Part shown: one piece after another, positions 1 to 8,346 of the stretch | Position numbering within the stretch: the first letter of the stretch is position 1 | How the letters are laid out: every line of letters starts with the position of its first letter | Notes under the pieces: model-generated | What the model was told of the DNA's origin: nothing | The model's database searches: none | Seen by the model: only the letters and a program-made list of their open reading frames with translations | Made by a program: the position numbers and the translations under genes | From: Caldilineaceae bacterium bin34 | GTDB lineage: Bacteria > Chloroflexota > Anaerolineae > Caldilineales > Caldilineaceae | NCBI GenBank assembly: GCA_002238555.1 | Contig: MPMO01000020.1 | Coordinates: 1-64,000 of the forward strand | DNA length: 64,000 bases | Direction: 5' to 3'

Positions 1-239
1 CGGCTTGCCGCAAGGCATCAGGGCGAGTATAGTACGCAGCAATCGCACGGAACACCTCTTTCGATGATGCCTGAACTACATCAACGATAGCAGGTCCCGT
101 GCGGTTCCTTTTGGGGGTCGGAAGCCCCCCCCCGATTTATCCGCCGGTCAGGCCAATGGTCCCGTAAAGCCCGAATTGGGAGCGTGAAACCGGCTCAAAA
201 CTGTCCAAACCATAGTCACCACCACGAGGGGGCATCCCC

Positions 240-479
240 ATGTTTGAATTGATTCAGTGGATTTTGTACTACGCCGCAGGCACGCTGTGGATGGTGCAGT
301 AGGTTGCGCTTCCGGTACTTGATGCGATGGGCTTGGCCGATACGGCCGAACTCGTTCAGATCGTGACCCAACGCATGCTGCATGGACATCCGAGCTGTCC
401 AGACCTCGTCCGTGAGTTCATGCCCTACATCATGGACGAGATGAGCCAGATCGGAACGCCGTCGGGGAGCCTGCCATGA
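240..479 (+). pseudogene. Small membrane-protein gene with in-frame TAG
   Basis: The frame starts at an ATG preceded by a strong ribosome site (GAGGGGG about nine bases upstream). It reads 79 codons but meets a TAG at 300-302, after 20 residues. Both halves look coding: the first is a hydrophobic start (MFELIQWILYYAAGTLWMVQ) and the second an acidic helical stretch of about 58 residues. The final TGA overlaps the ATG of the next gene at 476 as ATGA, so the pair was probably translated together. I do not recognise the family. The TAG may be a recent nonsense mutation, a sequencing error, or a site of readthrough or reinitiation (an ATG follows at 322). Confidence 0.45.
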
Positions 480-718
480 ACATTTGGCTGCAGGAACTCC
501 TGGGCATAGTAGTCGCATGGCTTGAGGTGCTGTTCATCCTGAATGTACTGGACTTGGCGGGCGCATCATTGTTCGTGCCTACGGAAGACTGGTTGCCATT
601 GCTGTCAGGTCCTAAGAAGACCTTGCTTGGCATGGATTGGCTGTTGCCCTCTGCCTTGGTCGGTGCGTACGAAGAGGCTGTTGAGTTACTCGCCGATCTC
701 ATGCCCTTCAAGCGGTGA
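476..718 (+). CDS. Small predicted membrane protein, unknown
   Basis: An 80-residue protein with one likely membrane helix near residues 4-33 (rich in L, V, W, I) and a more polar C-terminal half. The ATG has GGGGAG seven bases upstream and overlaps the stop of the preceding interrupted gene by four bases. No family is recognised. Its tight coupling to another small hydrophobic protein suggests a two-component membrane pair. Such pairs are common next to phage or plasmid cargo, but nothing here proves that. Confidence 0.45.
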   Translation: MNIWLQELLGIVVAWLEVLFILNVLDLAGASLFVPTEDWLPLLSGPKKTLLGMDWLLPSALVGAYEEAVELLADLMPFKR

Positions 719-839
719 TGCCACCACCACGAAGCCCTGGCCGCAAAGTCGGGGCTTCGTGGTGGCAAGTAACCCACAGGTGCTTCACGGTGTATCATTC
801 GCACACCATTCACGTTCCATTTACGGACCAGGCAGTGCC

Positions 840-1091
840 ATGAAGAAACGCTACCGTCCGAAGTTGGACCCGAAGCGCGACTTGGCTGGGGCCACGCCGG
901 AAACGCTGGTGCGCGCCCTGTTCCGTCGCGCCCAACCACCGGCAATTCCTTTGGAGAACGCAACCACACTGCCAAACACCACACCGGAGGATAGCCATGC
1001 ACTAGACTGCAACTCGACCGTCCCTGATCAGGGAGTGCTGCCCTCTGGGAGGCCACACAGGATTGATGAGGCACAGTGCCATTTACAATGA
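840..1091 (+). CDS. Small basic protein upstream of HigB-like toxin
   Basis: An 83-residue frame. Its N-terminal part is basic and carries a DLAGATPETLVRALFRR segment of the kind seen in short conserved ORFs. The C-terminal half is low in structure and may be poorly conserved. Its TGA overlaps the ATG of the HigB-like gene at 1088 as ATGA, which argues for co-translation. The position directly before a toxin gene makes it a candidate antitoxin or accessory protein, but no DNA-binding motif is visible. The ribosome site is weak. Confidence 0.4.
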   Translation: MKKRYRPKLDPKRDLAGATPETLVRALFRRAQPPAIPLENATTLPNTTPEDSHALDCNSTVPDQGVLPSGRPHRIDEAQCHLQ

Positions 1092-1465
1092 ACAGGGTTG
1101 AGTTGCATGAAGACCTAAAACGAGAGCTTGAGGAGGTGCCAGATGTGATCCCAAGCCTGTTCAAGAGGGTGATCTTGCTCCGGGAAAAAGGCGTGAGTTT
1201 GTCTCCACCCTACGCAAAACGCATGGATGTGCCACAAGGCACACATTCCCTGATGAACCTCCGATTTAACGCGGCAAGGGGTGTCTGGAGGGTACCGTAC
1301 TGCCTTGTAAACTCAGGAGCGGACAGGTATTTCCTGCTCTTGGCAATAGGAGACAAGCAAGGTATAGAGGCGGGGAGCAATGAGTCACGGAGATTCTACG
1401 AGGATTTGGTTCACAGGTCGCAACAACGCCTTGATACCACTCCTGTAACTGTTGTTTGGCCATGA
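1088..1465 (+). CDS. HigB/Gp49-like (RelE superfamily) toxin
   Basis: A 125-residue protein resembling the phage-derived Gp49/HigB branch of RelE-type mRNA interferases. It shows the order LFKRVILLREKG, a YAKRMD loop, GTHSLMNLRFN, a WRVPYC strand, a YFLLLAIGDK strand and a RFYEDLVHR C-terminal helix. In this family the product cleaves ribosome-bound mRNA and is held in check by a neighbouring antitoxin. The ATG at 1088 is preferred over an in-frame start at 1076 because it overlaps the previous stop as ATGA. The next gene at 1462 also starts with an ATGA overlap. In usual higBA pairs an HTH antitoxin of about 100 residues follows. Here the follower is longer and has no obvious HTH. Confidence 0.65.
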   Translation: MNRVELHEDLKRELEEVPDVIPSLFKRVILLREKGVSLSPPYAKRMDVPQGTHSLMNLRFNAARGVWRVPYCLVNSGADRYFLLLAIGDKQGIEAGSNESRRFYEDLVHRSQQRLDTTPVTVVWP

Positions 1466-1977
1466 ACGGAACAAGGGATGGATCCATGAACGCGTACAGG
1501 AACAGCATTAGTTTTGAGGATTGGCTTGCGGAGTTCCCCCTAGAAATCCAGCAAGCAATCCAAGATGGAGGGGAACACCTCATTGCTCGGTATGAGACCG
1601 AGGCTGAAAGAGCCGCTACGGTAAGCCTCCTCTACAAACAGTGCGAAGATGCAGTGGCCCAGCTAGTGGTCGTTTGGTACAAGATGGGGACGTACCTCAA
1701 TGTTTGCAGGGAGGGATTGGAACCCGAAGGCTACCTGCATGTGCTTGCCGCATCTGATATTTCGGAGCAGTTTGCTCAAACCTGCCTGGATCTGTGGGAG
1801 GCTTGCAATGCAAACCCGGCCATCAGGGATTGGATAGAAGTTTCCGACAGGGCTTCGAATGCTGCCGTCTGGGATTCCATGCAGTTGCTCTCCCACTTCC
1901 TTGCGCTGGCGAAGTCGCATCTGTCTGAAACTGAGATCGATGAGGCTGTACTGGGAACAGTAGCCCCAAGATTATGA
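1462..1977 (+). CDS. Unknown acidic protein coupled to toxin gene
   Basis: A 171-residue, mostly helical, acidic protein. I do not recognise it. Its ATG overlaps the toxin stop (ATGA at 1462-1465); an upstream TTG at 1456 is less likely. It contains a tryptophan- and cysteine-containing middle and no visible HTH or AbrB fold. By position it is the candidate antitoxin of the HigB-like toxin, or a third component. The gene ends just before the G-rich edge of the IS1595-like element, so a downstream partner may have been displaced. Confidence 0.5.
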   Translation: MNGTRDGSMNAYRNSISFEDWLAEFPLEIQQAIQDGGEHLIARYETEAERAATVSLLYKQCEDAVAQLVVVWYKMGTYLNVCREGLEPEGYLHVLAASDISEQFAQTCLDLWEACNANPAIRDWIEVSDRASNAAVWDSMQLLSHFLALAKSHLSETEIDEAVLGTVAPRL

Positions 1978-1989
1978 AGTTCGGGGGGA

Positions 1990-3044
1990 GGGGGAGGAGG
2001 ACGTGTCACTTGAGGCCACTACCCCCGCGCTCCCCTGGGCAAGCCGTTGTCGGCAATCAACCGCCGGTAGGGCAGCGTGTGTCCGACCATTCGGACGAAG
2101 ACTGTCCGCATTTGGTCAAGCGTGTCTGATTCACGCAGGTGGTGACGACCTGCAAACTCCTGCACGTACCGGTCCAGGTGCTTTGGGGACAGCTTGTGGA
2201 ACGTGCCGGTGTGGGCACGCTTCAGCATGGCCCAGAACGATTCAATCCCGTTCGTGTGGGCCTGTCCCCGAACATACTCGGCAACCCCGTGCTTGAACCG
2301 CTTCGTGATGCGGAAGTCCCTCATAGGCTGCCGCCTCATCCGTGTAGACCTTGGCATTGGGCACGGTGTGCTCCATTACGAAGCCCTGTAGCATCGGCTT
2401 GTCGGTGGATTCGACCACACGGGCGGCAACCCGGTTAGTTGTCCGATCCTTGGCCCCCACCACAGCCGTCTTGCCGACGGTGCCGGCCTGCTCCTTGCGT
2501 TCCGCGTTGGACATGTTCTTGCGCTTGCCGCCCACGTAGGTCTCGTCCACCTCGACCGGGCCGTCGTAGAGCACTCCGTCATCCGCGTCCGGCATCCACG
2601 CCTCGCGAATGCGGTGGATCATGAACCAGGCGGCTTTCTGGCTGATGTCGAGATCTCGATGCAGTTTCATGCTGGAGATTGACTTGAGGCTGGTCAGGCA
2701 CAGATAGATAGCAATGGCCCACTTGCGCAGGGGGATCTTGGAGCAGGCCAGAGGAGTACCGGTCTTGACGCTAAAGTAGCTGCGACAATCGGAGCACCAG
2801 TAGGGCATGGTTTTGTGGCTAGCCTCACGCGTGCGTGTGCTGCCGCACTTCCCACAGCATCGTTCGTTCGGCCAAACCACCTCTTCGATCTATTCCCGTG
2901 CCGTGTCTTCATTCGGGAACAGTTCCATGATCTCCATAATGGAGAGACCTGTGCGGTGTGCCTTGCCCAGGACCGTGTTGGTCATGTCAATCTCCCTGCT
3001 GTGATGATGAACTCTACCAGAAGGGGGAGGGGCGCTTGTCAACT
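1990..3044. mobile_element. Probable IS1595-family insertion, degenerate
   Basis: A single transposase relic on the minus strand fills this interval. Short G-rich segments lie at both sides: 1990-2010 (GGGGGAGGAGG then ACGTGTCACT) and 3023-3044 (GGGGGAGGGGCG then CTTGTCAACT). They are similar in direct rather than inverted orientation, so they are not convincing terminal inverted repeats. They could be a decayed target duplication or chance. The exact ends therefore remain undefined. Confidence 0.4.
2019..2985 (-). pseudogene. IS1595-family transposase, amber stop plus frameshift
   Basis: The frame starts at the ATG at 2985 and first reads an N-terminal helix (MTNTVLGKAHRTGLSIMEIM). It then meets a TAG at 2890-2892, where relatives usually carry an aromatic residue before the zinc-ribbon. 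Beyond it come two CxxC knuckles (CGKCG, CSDC), the PYWCSDCRSYFS segment, and the DDE core opening VEVDETYVGGKRKN, the first catalytic aspartate. A one-base shift near 2297 moves the frame. The C-terminal part then continues with HTNGIESFWAMLKR (the glutamate/asparagine motif) and RYVQEFAGRHHLR. Both lesions make it inactive unless they are sequencing errors. Confidence 0.8.
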
Positions 3045-3189
3045 AATAGTTATAATTTCCTTCCGGTTCTGGTGATCGAACAGCCGATACGGAGGCTTGT
3101 CCGGACCCTCCGGAATCCGCAGGCAACGGTGCTCCGGGCCGCGCCACGCCCCGAATTATTCGTTCCCGGTTCGTATAGGAAGGACAGGT

Positions 3190-5814
3190 TCAGCCGTCGT
3201 GCTCTTCCGCGATGCGCACGAGGTCGTACAGGCGGTTCATTGCCTCCATGGGCGAAAGGCTGTTCACGTCCAACTGGCGCAGGGCCTGCAGTGCCGGGTG
3301 CTCCTCCAGGAACAGCGTGGACTGCACCGTCTGATCCGGCGCGGGAGCCTGGATCAGGTCGGTCAGGCTGTCGGGCACGGCGGCTCCGCTGGCCTCCAGT
3401 TGCCCGAGGATTTCGGCCGCGCGTTCATGGACCGCCTTGGGCAGGCCGGCCATGCGACCTACGTGGACACCGAAGGAACGGCCCGCGGCACCTTCGGCAA
3501 TGGTGTGCAGGAAGGTGATCGAACCGCCCGAATCATCCACCTGGACGTGGCGGTTCTGTACCTTCGGCAACCGATCCGCCAGGTCCGTCAGTTCGTGGAA
3601 GTGCGTGGCGAACAGGGTCTTGGCTCCCATCCCCTCGGCGTTGTGGACGAACTCGAGGATGGCCCACGCGATGGCAAGGCCGTCGTAGGTGCTCGTGCCG
3701 CGGCCGATCTCGTCCAGGATCAACAGGCTGCGGCGGGTGGCGTGGTTGAGGATGTAGGCCGTTTCGATCATTTCCACCATGAAGGTGGACAGGCCGCGCT
3801 GGATGGCGTCGCTGGCGCCGATGCGCGTGAAGATCCGATCAACCAGGCCCAGCCGGGCCGATTCGGCCGGAACAAAGGAGCCCATCTGGGCCATGAGGCA
3901 GATAACGGCCGCCTGGCGCAGGTAGGTGGACTTGCCGGCCATGTTGGGGCCGGTCAGGATTTGGATCGCGCTCTCCTCCGTCATCCGCAGGTCGTTGGGC
4001 ACGAACCTGGTCTCGGACAGGGTGGCCTCGACCACGGGATGCCTCCCCTGGGCAATCGCGATGTCGAAGCCGTCGTGCATCTCGGGCCGCACATACCGGT
4101 TGTCGCGCGCCGCCTGTGCCAGCGCGCCCGCAACGTCCAGCCGGGCCAGGCGCCGGGCCAGGCCGCGCAGCTCCTCCGCATGGGTCTGCAACGACTGGGC
4201 CACTTCCCGGAACAGTTGCTGTTCCAGGTCTGCCGTGCGCTCCTCGGAGTTCAGGATTTCCGTCTCCAGGTGCTTCAGTTCCTCTGTGAAGTACCGTTCG
4301 GCATTGACCAGCGTTTGTTTGCGGATGTAGGTGTCGGGCACCCTGGCCGACTGCGCCTTGGGCACTTCGAGGTAGTAGCCGAATACTCGGTTGAAACCCA
4401 CCTTGATGCCGGGCAGACCGGTGGCGCTGCGTTCCGACTCCTCCATCGCCAACAGGTGCTCGCGTGCCGCCTGCGCCCGGCGCTTCAGATCGTCCAGTTC
4501 CGGCCGGAAGCCCTCGCGGATCAGGCCGCCCTGGGCCAGGGTGGCCGGTAGTTCGTCGGGCAACGCGGCCTGCAGCAGGTCCAGGGCCGCCGCGCACTCG
4601 GGCACGGGCTCCAGGAACTCCGGTGCGGCCGCGGTCCCAAGTTCCTGCAACGACCGGTTGAGGTCGGGCATCAGCCCCAGGGTGTCCCTGATGCCGCCCA
4701 GGTCGCGGGGGAAGGCGGAGCCGTAGACGACCCGCTGCACCCAGCGCGTCAGGTCCCCGATCCGGCCCAGCAGCTCCTGCATGTCGCTCAGGGCAAGGCC
4801 GTTTGCGAACAGGGCCTCGACGGCATCCAGCCGCGCATTGATGTTGTCCGTATCCAACAGGGGGCGGCCCAGCCAGTCCCGCAGGAGGCGCGTGCCCATG
4901 GGGGTCCGGGTGTGGTCGAGCGTTTCCAGCAGGGATCCTTCCACCTGCCGCGTCCGCAGGTTCTCCACCAGTTCCAGGTTGAGCCGGGTGTACTCGTCCA
5001 ACAGCATGAACCCCGACGTTTCGTAGGTCTGGACCCGGGTCAGGTGTTCCGCGATGGCGGGCTGGTACTCCCCGACATAATGGAACAGGGCACTGACCGC
5101 AGCGACGGCCTGTGGCTTGTTCGTCAGTCCGAAGCCGTCCAGCCGGGCGATGCGGCAGTGTTCCAGCACGCGCCGCGTGGCGCCCGGTTCCGCCCAAATC
5201 CAGGGCTCCAGCTCGGACACGGATGCATCCAGGCGCTCCAGGGCCGGGGCCAGGGTCGGGACCCGTTCCGTGGCCCCGGCGGGCAGCAGCACTTCGCTGG
5301 GTTCCAGCCGGATCAGTTCGTCGATGACGCGGGCGCACAGTTCGTCGGGATGGCTGTCCTGCAACTGGGTTGCCTGGCAGGAGCCTTCCGTCACGTCGCT
5401 CGCCGCAATGCCCGCGCTCAGCCGATCCGGCGCGAAGTGGACGGCCGCCAGGCGGTTGCTGCGCGCGGTCAGGAGATCCGGCGCGGTCAGCGTGCCGCGC
5501 GTGAGGACCTGGGTGATCTTCCGGTCCACGAGGCCCTGGCCCGGTTCGCTCACCTGCTCGGCGATGGCGACCTTGATCCCGCTGTCCATGAGCTTGGCCA
5601 GATAGGAGTCGACCGAGTGGTACGGCACTCCCGCCAGCGGCACCCGCTGGTTCCGGCCCACCGGGCGCGAGGTCAGTGTCACCTCGCAGACCTCCGCCAA
5701 CACCTCGGCATCCTCGTCGAACGTCTCGTAGAAGTCGCCCAGGCGGAACAGCAGCAGTGTGTCCGGGTACTGCTGCTTCAGTTCCAGGTACTGGGCCCGC
5801 ATCGGGGTGGTCAT
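3190..5814 (-). CDS. mutS: DNA mismatch repair protein MutS
   Basis: An 874-residue protein, the usual length for bacterial MutS. It binds base mismatches and small loops and uses ATP to recruit the repair machinery. The N-terminal mismatch-contact motif is GDFYE, with Phe28 and Glu30. The connector, core and clamp regions follow. The ATPase domain carries Walker A GPNMAGKST, Walker B LLILDEIGRGTSTYDG, and the HFHELTDLADR segment. The C-terminal helices end in a dimerisation-like tail. It lies 37 bases downstream of the unknown gene at 5852-7087 on the same strand, so the two are probably cotranscribed. No mutL is present in the window. Confidence 0.97.
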   Translation of the reverse strand: MTTPMRAQYLELKQQYPDTLLLFRLGDFYETFDEDAEVLAEVCEVTLTSRPVGRNQRVPLAGVPYHSVDSYLAKLMDSGIKVAIAEQVSEPGQGLVDRKITQVLTRGTLTAPDLLTARSNRLAAVHFAPDRLSAGIAASDVTEGSCQATQLQDSHPDELCARVIDELIRLEPSEVLLPAGATERVPTLAPALERLDASVSELEPWIWAEPGATRRVLEHCRIARLDGFGLTNKPQAVAAVSALFHYVGEYQPAIAEHLTRVQTYETSGFMLLDEYTRLNLELVENLRTRQVEGSLLETLDHTRTPMGTRLLRDWLGRPLLDTDNINARLDAVEALFANGLALSDMQELLGRIGDLTRWVQRVVYGSAFPRDLGGIRDTLGLMPDLNRSLQELGTAAAPEFLEPVPECAAALDLLQAALPDELPATLAQGGLIREGFRPELDDLKRRAQAAREHLLAMEESERSATGLPGIKVGFNRVFGYYLEVPKAQSARVPDTYIRKQTLVNAERYFTEELKHLETEILNSEERTADLEQQLFREVAQSLQTHAEELRGLARRLARLDVAGALAQAARDNRYVRPEMHDGFDIAIAQGRHPVVEATLSETRFVPNDLRMTEESAIQILTGPNMAGKSTYLRQAAVICLMAQMGSFVPAESARLGLVDRIFTRIGASDAIQRGLSTFMVEMIETAYILNHATRRSLLILDEIGRGTSTYDGLAIAWAILEFVHNAEGMGAKTLFATHFHELTDLADRLPKVQNRHVQVDDSGGSITFLHTIAEGAAGRSFGVHVGRMAGLPKAVHERAAEILGQLEASGAAVPDSLTDLIQAPAPDQTVQSTLFLEEHPALQALRQLDVNSLSPMEAMNRLYDLVRIAEEHDG

Positions 5815-5851
5815 GTGGCCAACCGATGTCTTGAGGCCGGGTTCACGGTGG

Positions 5852-7087
5852 TCATACGCGGGCTTCGTTCAGGACGTCCACAAGCTCCAGCCATCCGCAC
5901 TGGCTGAACTCAAGCAGGTTGTAGGCCGGAACCGGTCGCGACTGCGGCATGTAGACCGGCAGGTCCAGGCTTTCGGGCGGCGCATCCGCGGCATCCTCCG
6001 GCAACACAATCATTTCGGGGGTGTTGCGCTGCAGGTCCAGGATGCCGTTGAGCGCATCCAGCAGTTCTGTCAACACCACCATCCCGGCGTCGGAATGCGC
6101 CACGGGCATCAGGTTCAACTGGAACTGAATCTTGCGCATGAAGTCGAACAGATCCCGGTACGGATTGCCGAGATCGTCCGGATTGAACCGGGCCCGCAGG
6201 TAGGCAGTCTGCACGGTGCGTTCGCGGTTCAGCAGTTGGCGGGACCGATCAACGAACTGGCTGCACAGAAAGTGCAGCTGCGAAATCCGGGAAGACACGA
6301 AGCCGTGGCGGGCGGCCGGTGCGCTTCCGTGGGCCTGAAGCTGTCGGAGCAGTTCCTGGCCGGATTGGGGTGCCTGGTCCGCGGTGGCCAGCCACCGGAG
6401 CAGGATGTCGGCCAGTTCTCCCTGCTGCCAACTGGCCGTCACCTCCGTCTCCGCCCGCAACTGGAAGGCGGTTTCCGCGGCGTGGGGCAGGCACCGGTCG
6501 GCCACCAGCAACTGGAGCCCCTGGTGGCCGCCCGGCCGCGCATCCTTCAGGGCCGCCGCGGTTTCCAACGTGTTGAGAATGCCGGTCAGGACCGCGAAGT
6601 CCGGGCCGGACAGTTCGGTCAGGGACCAGTCCGCGTGTCCGGGCAGTTCCGCCAGGACCGGTGCGGTTTCGGGAAACAGGGTGTGCAGTGGTTGACGGGC
6701 CTGATGCTGCGGCAGCAGGCACAGCGCAACTTGCTGTATGCCCGTGACCGCGCGGATGGACTCCAGCCAGCGGGTCAGCGTGATGGAATGATGCAGGTAG
6801 CCGTCCAGGCCGGCCAGCCGGGTTTGCGCCCCGGTCCGAACCTGCAGGGCCGGATGGCGGCCGTACCGGATGTCCAGTGCCGCGGCAACCGTCAGACCTT
6901 CGGGCAGCGGCTGGGCCAGCAGCGCGGCCAGGGTGCCGTGTCCGTGGTGGTCCAGCAGACCGGTCACGTCCTCCAGCTCCGCATGCTCGGGCAGATGCAG
7001 AGCCGGCAATCCGGGACAGTAGCAGCACAGGAGCCAGGGGCGGTCTCGGATGAAGGATCGGGTTTCGGGAGTCGCCTCGTCGGCCAT
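5852..7087 (-). CDS. Conserved-looking hypothetical upstream of mutS
   Basis: A protein of about 411 residues that I do not recognise. It starts at the ATG at 7087; a TTG three codons earlier is an alternative. It is leucine- and glutamine-rich, mostly helical by composition, with no signal peptide, membrane helix or nucleotide-binding motif. The segment ARFNPDDLGNPYRDLFDFM near the C-terminus is the most distinctive. Codon use matches its neighbours and the gap to mutS is only 37 bases, so it probably shares mutS expression. Whether it has any role in repair cannot be told from sequence. Confidence 0.6.
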   Translation of the reverse strand: MADEATPETRSFIRDRPWLLCCYCPGLPALHLPEHAELEDVTGLLDHHGHGTLAALLAQPLPEGLTVAAALDIRYGRHPALQVRTGAQTRLAGLDGYLHHSITLTRWLESIRAVTGIQQVALCLLPQHQARQPLHTLFPETAPVLAELPGHADWSLTELSGPDFAVLTGILNTLETAAALKDARPGGHQGLQLLVADRCLPHAAETAFQLRAETEVTASWQQGELADILLRWLATADQAPQSGQELLRQLQAHGSAPAARHGFVSSRISQLHFLCSQFVDRSRQLLNRERTVQTAYLRARFNPDDLGNPYRDLFDFMRKIQFQLNLMPVAHSDAGMVVLTELLDALNGILDLQRNTPEMIVLPEDAADAPPESLDLPVYMPQSRPVPAYNLLEFSQCGWLELVDVLNEARV

Positions 7088-7148
7088 GCCAGTCAAGGCC
7101 GGGGCAGGTTGTTTGAATCCTGTCGCCGCAGCCCCTGTATCTCCTTGG

Positions 7149-8327
7149 TCAGTCCAGGTGTGTGGCCTGATGTCTGAAGCAGTGTCGCATCACCGCGTCC
7201 TCGTTGATCTCCACACCCAGTCCGGGACCCTCGGGCACGTGCACGCGGCCGTCCGTGAACCGGAACGGATGGCGGGCCAGATCGTCCCGGAGCGGGTTCG
7301 GCGTCCGGTCGTATTCCATGACCGGTTCCTGCAGGAAGGGATGGGCCGTTCCCGACGTGGCCGCGGGCGGCGTGACGCTGGCCAGGTGCAGCGAGGCGGC
7401 CACCATCACGGGCGATCCCCAGACATGGGGATGCACGCGCACGCCGTGGGCTTCGGCCAGCTGGGTGACGCGGTGCTGCTCGGTGATGCCGCCCACGTTG
7501 CCGACATCAGGCTGCAGGATGTCCACAGCCTGCCTGCGCACGTAGTCCAGGCATTCGAACCGCGTGCGCAGCACCTCGCCGCCGGCGAGTGGCAAACCGG
7601 GAACCGCCTGCCGGATCCGCAGGTAGGCCTCGATGTCCTTGGCGTTGACCGGCTCCTCGAACCAGTGGACGGCCAGGTCCCTGAGTTCCCTGCCGATCCG
7701 GATGGCGCCCGCGGCGTCGTAGGCCTGGTTGGCATCCACCATCAGGAACACGTCGGGTCCGACCAGGTCCCGGATGCCGGCCACCCGGTGCAGATCGGCG
7801 GATAGCGACAGGCCGCCCACCTTGGTCTTCATGCCCAGGAAGCCCTGATCCAGGTAGCGGCGCACCTCGTCGTGGAGCCGGGCCCTGACGGCCGGGTCGC
7901 CTTCCGGCCGGCCGTAGTAGAGGCCGGTGGCATAGACCAGGATCCGATCGCGCAGGGCGCCGCCCAGGAGGGCATGCACCGGCAGCCGGGAGGCCTTGCC
8001 GGCCAGGTCCCAGCAGGCCGTGTCCAGGGCGCTGATGGCGCTGGCCCCGATGCCGCCGGTCAGGCCGCCGTTGTACAGGGCATGGAACTGCCGCTGCCAG
8101 AGCGTGTTGCGGTCCATGGGATTCCCGCCCAACACCCGTTGCGCCAGCACCTCGTGGATCAGGTGGGCGGTGCCCGCGGCACCGCACTCGCCCCACCCGG
8201 ACAGTCCGCTGTCGGTGTCCAGCCGAACCAGGGTCAGGCTGCGCCGATCAATGAAGTCTTGGGACCAGCCGAAGGGCTCGTCGATGGCACAGCCGAGTTC
8301 GAAGGTGTGGACAGCCTCGATGCGCAT
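7149..8327 (-). CDS. Enolase-superfamily sugar-acid dehydratase (mandelate racemase subgroup)
   Basis: A 392-residue protein of the mandelate racemase/muconate lactonising group. The two-domain fold is clear: an N-terminal capping domain, then a TIM barrel. Catalytic and metal residues are in place: Lys167 and Lys169 (MKTKVG), Asp198 (VDANQ), Glu224/225 (WFEEP), Glu251 (GGE), Asp274 (QPDVGN) and His299/301 (VHPHVW). The Asp-His dyad and KxK pair define the mandelate racemase subgroup. Most members remove water from aldonic or sugar acids by proton abstraction. Linked to UxaE and a mannonate-oxidoreductase-type SDR, a mannonate, galactonate or related acid is a reasonable substrate, but specificity is not readable from these residues. 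Confidence 0.88.
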   Translation of the reverse strand: MRIEAVHTFELGCAIDEPFGWSQDFIDRRSLTLVRLDTDSGLSGWGECGAAGTAHLIHEVLAQRVLGGNPMDRNTLWQRQFHALYNGGLTGGIGASAISALDTACWDLAGKASRLPVHALLGGALRDRILVYATGLYYGRPEGDPAVRARLHDEVRRYLDQGFLGMKTKVGGLSLSADLHRVAGIRDLVGPDVFLMVDANQAYDAAGAIRIGRELRDLAVHWFEEPVNAKDIEAYLRIRQAVPGLPLAGGEVLRTRFECLDYVRRQAVDILQPDVGNVGGITEQHRVTQLAEAHGVRVHPHVWGSPVMVAASLHLASVTPPAATSGTAHPFLQEPVMEYDRTPNPLRDDLARHPFRFTDGRVHVPEGPGLGVEINEDAVMRHCFRHQATHLD

Positions 8328-8346
8328 GGGCCGGCACGCGCAGCCC

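Noticed and set aside
3097..4551. Long plus-strand frame opposite mutS, and similar shadows over most genes
   Set aside because: The sense strand encodes clear MutS motifs. The antisense product is low-complexity and lacks a ribosome site.
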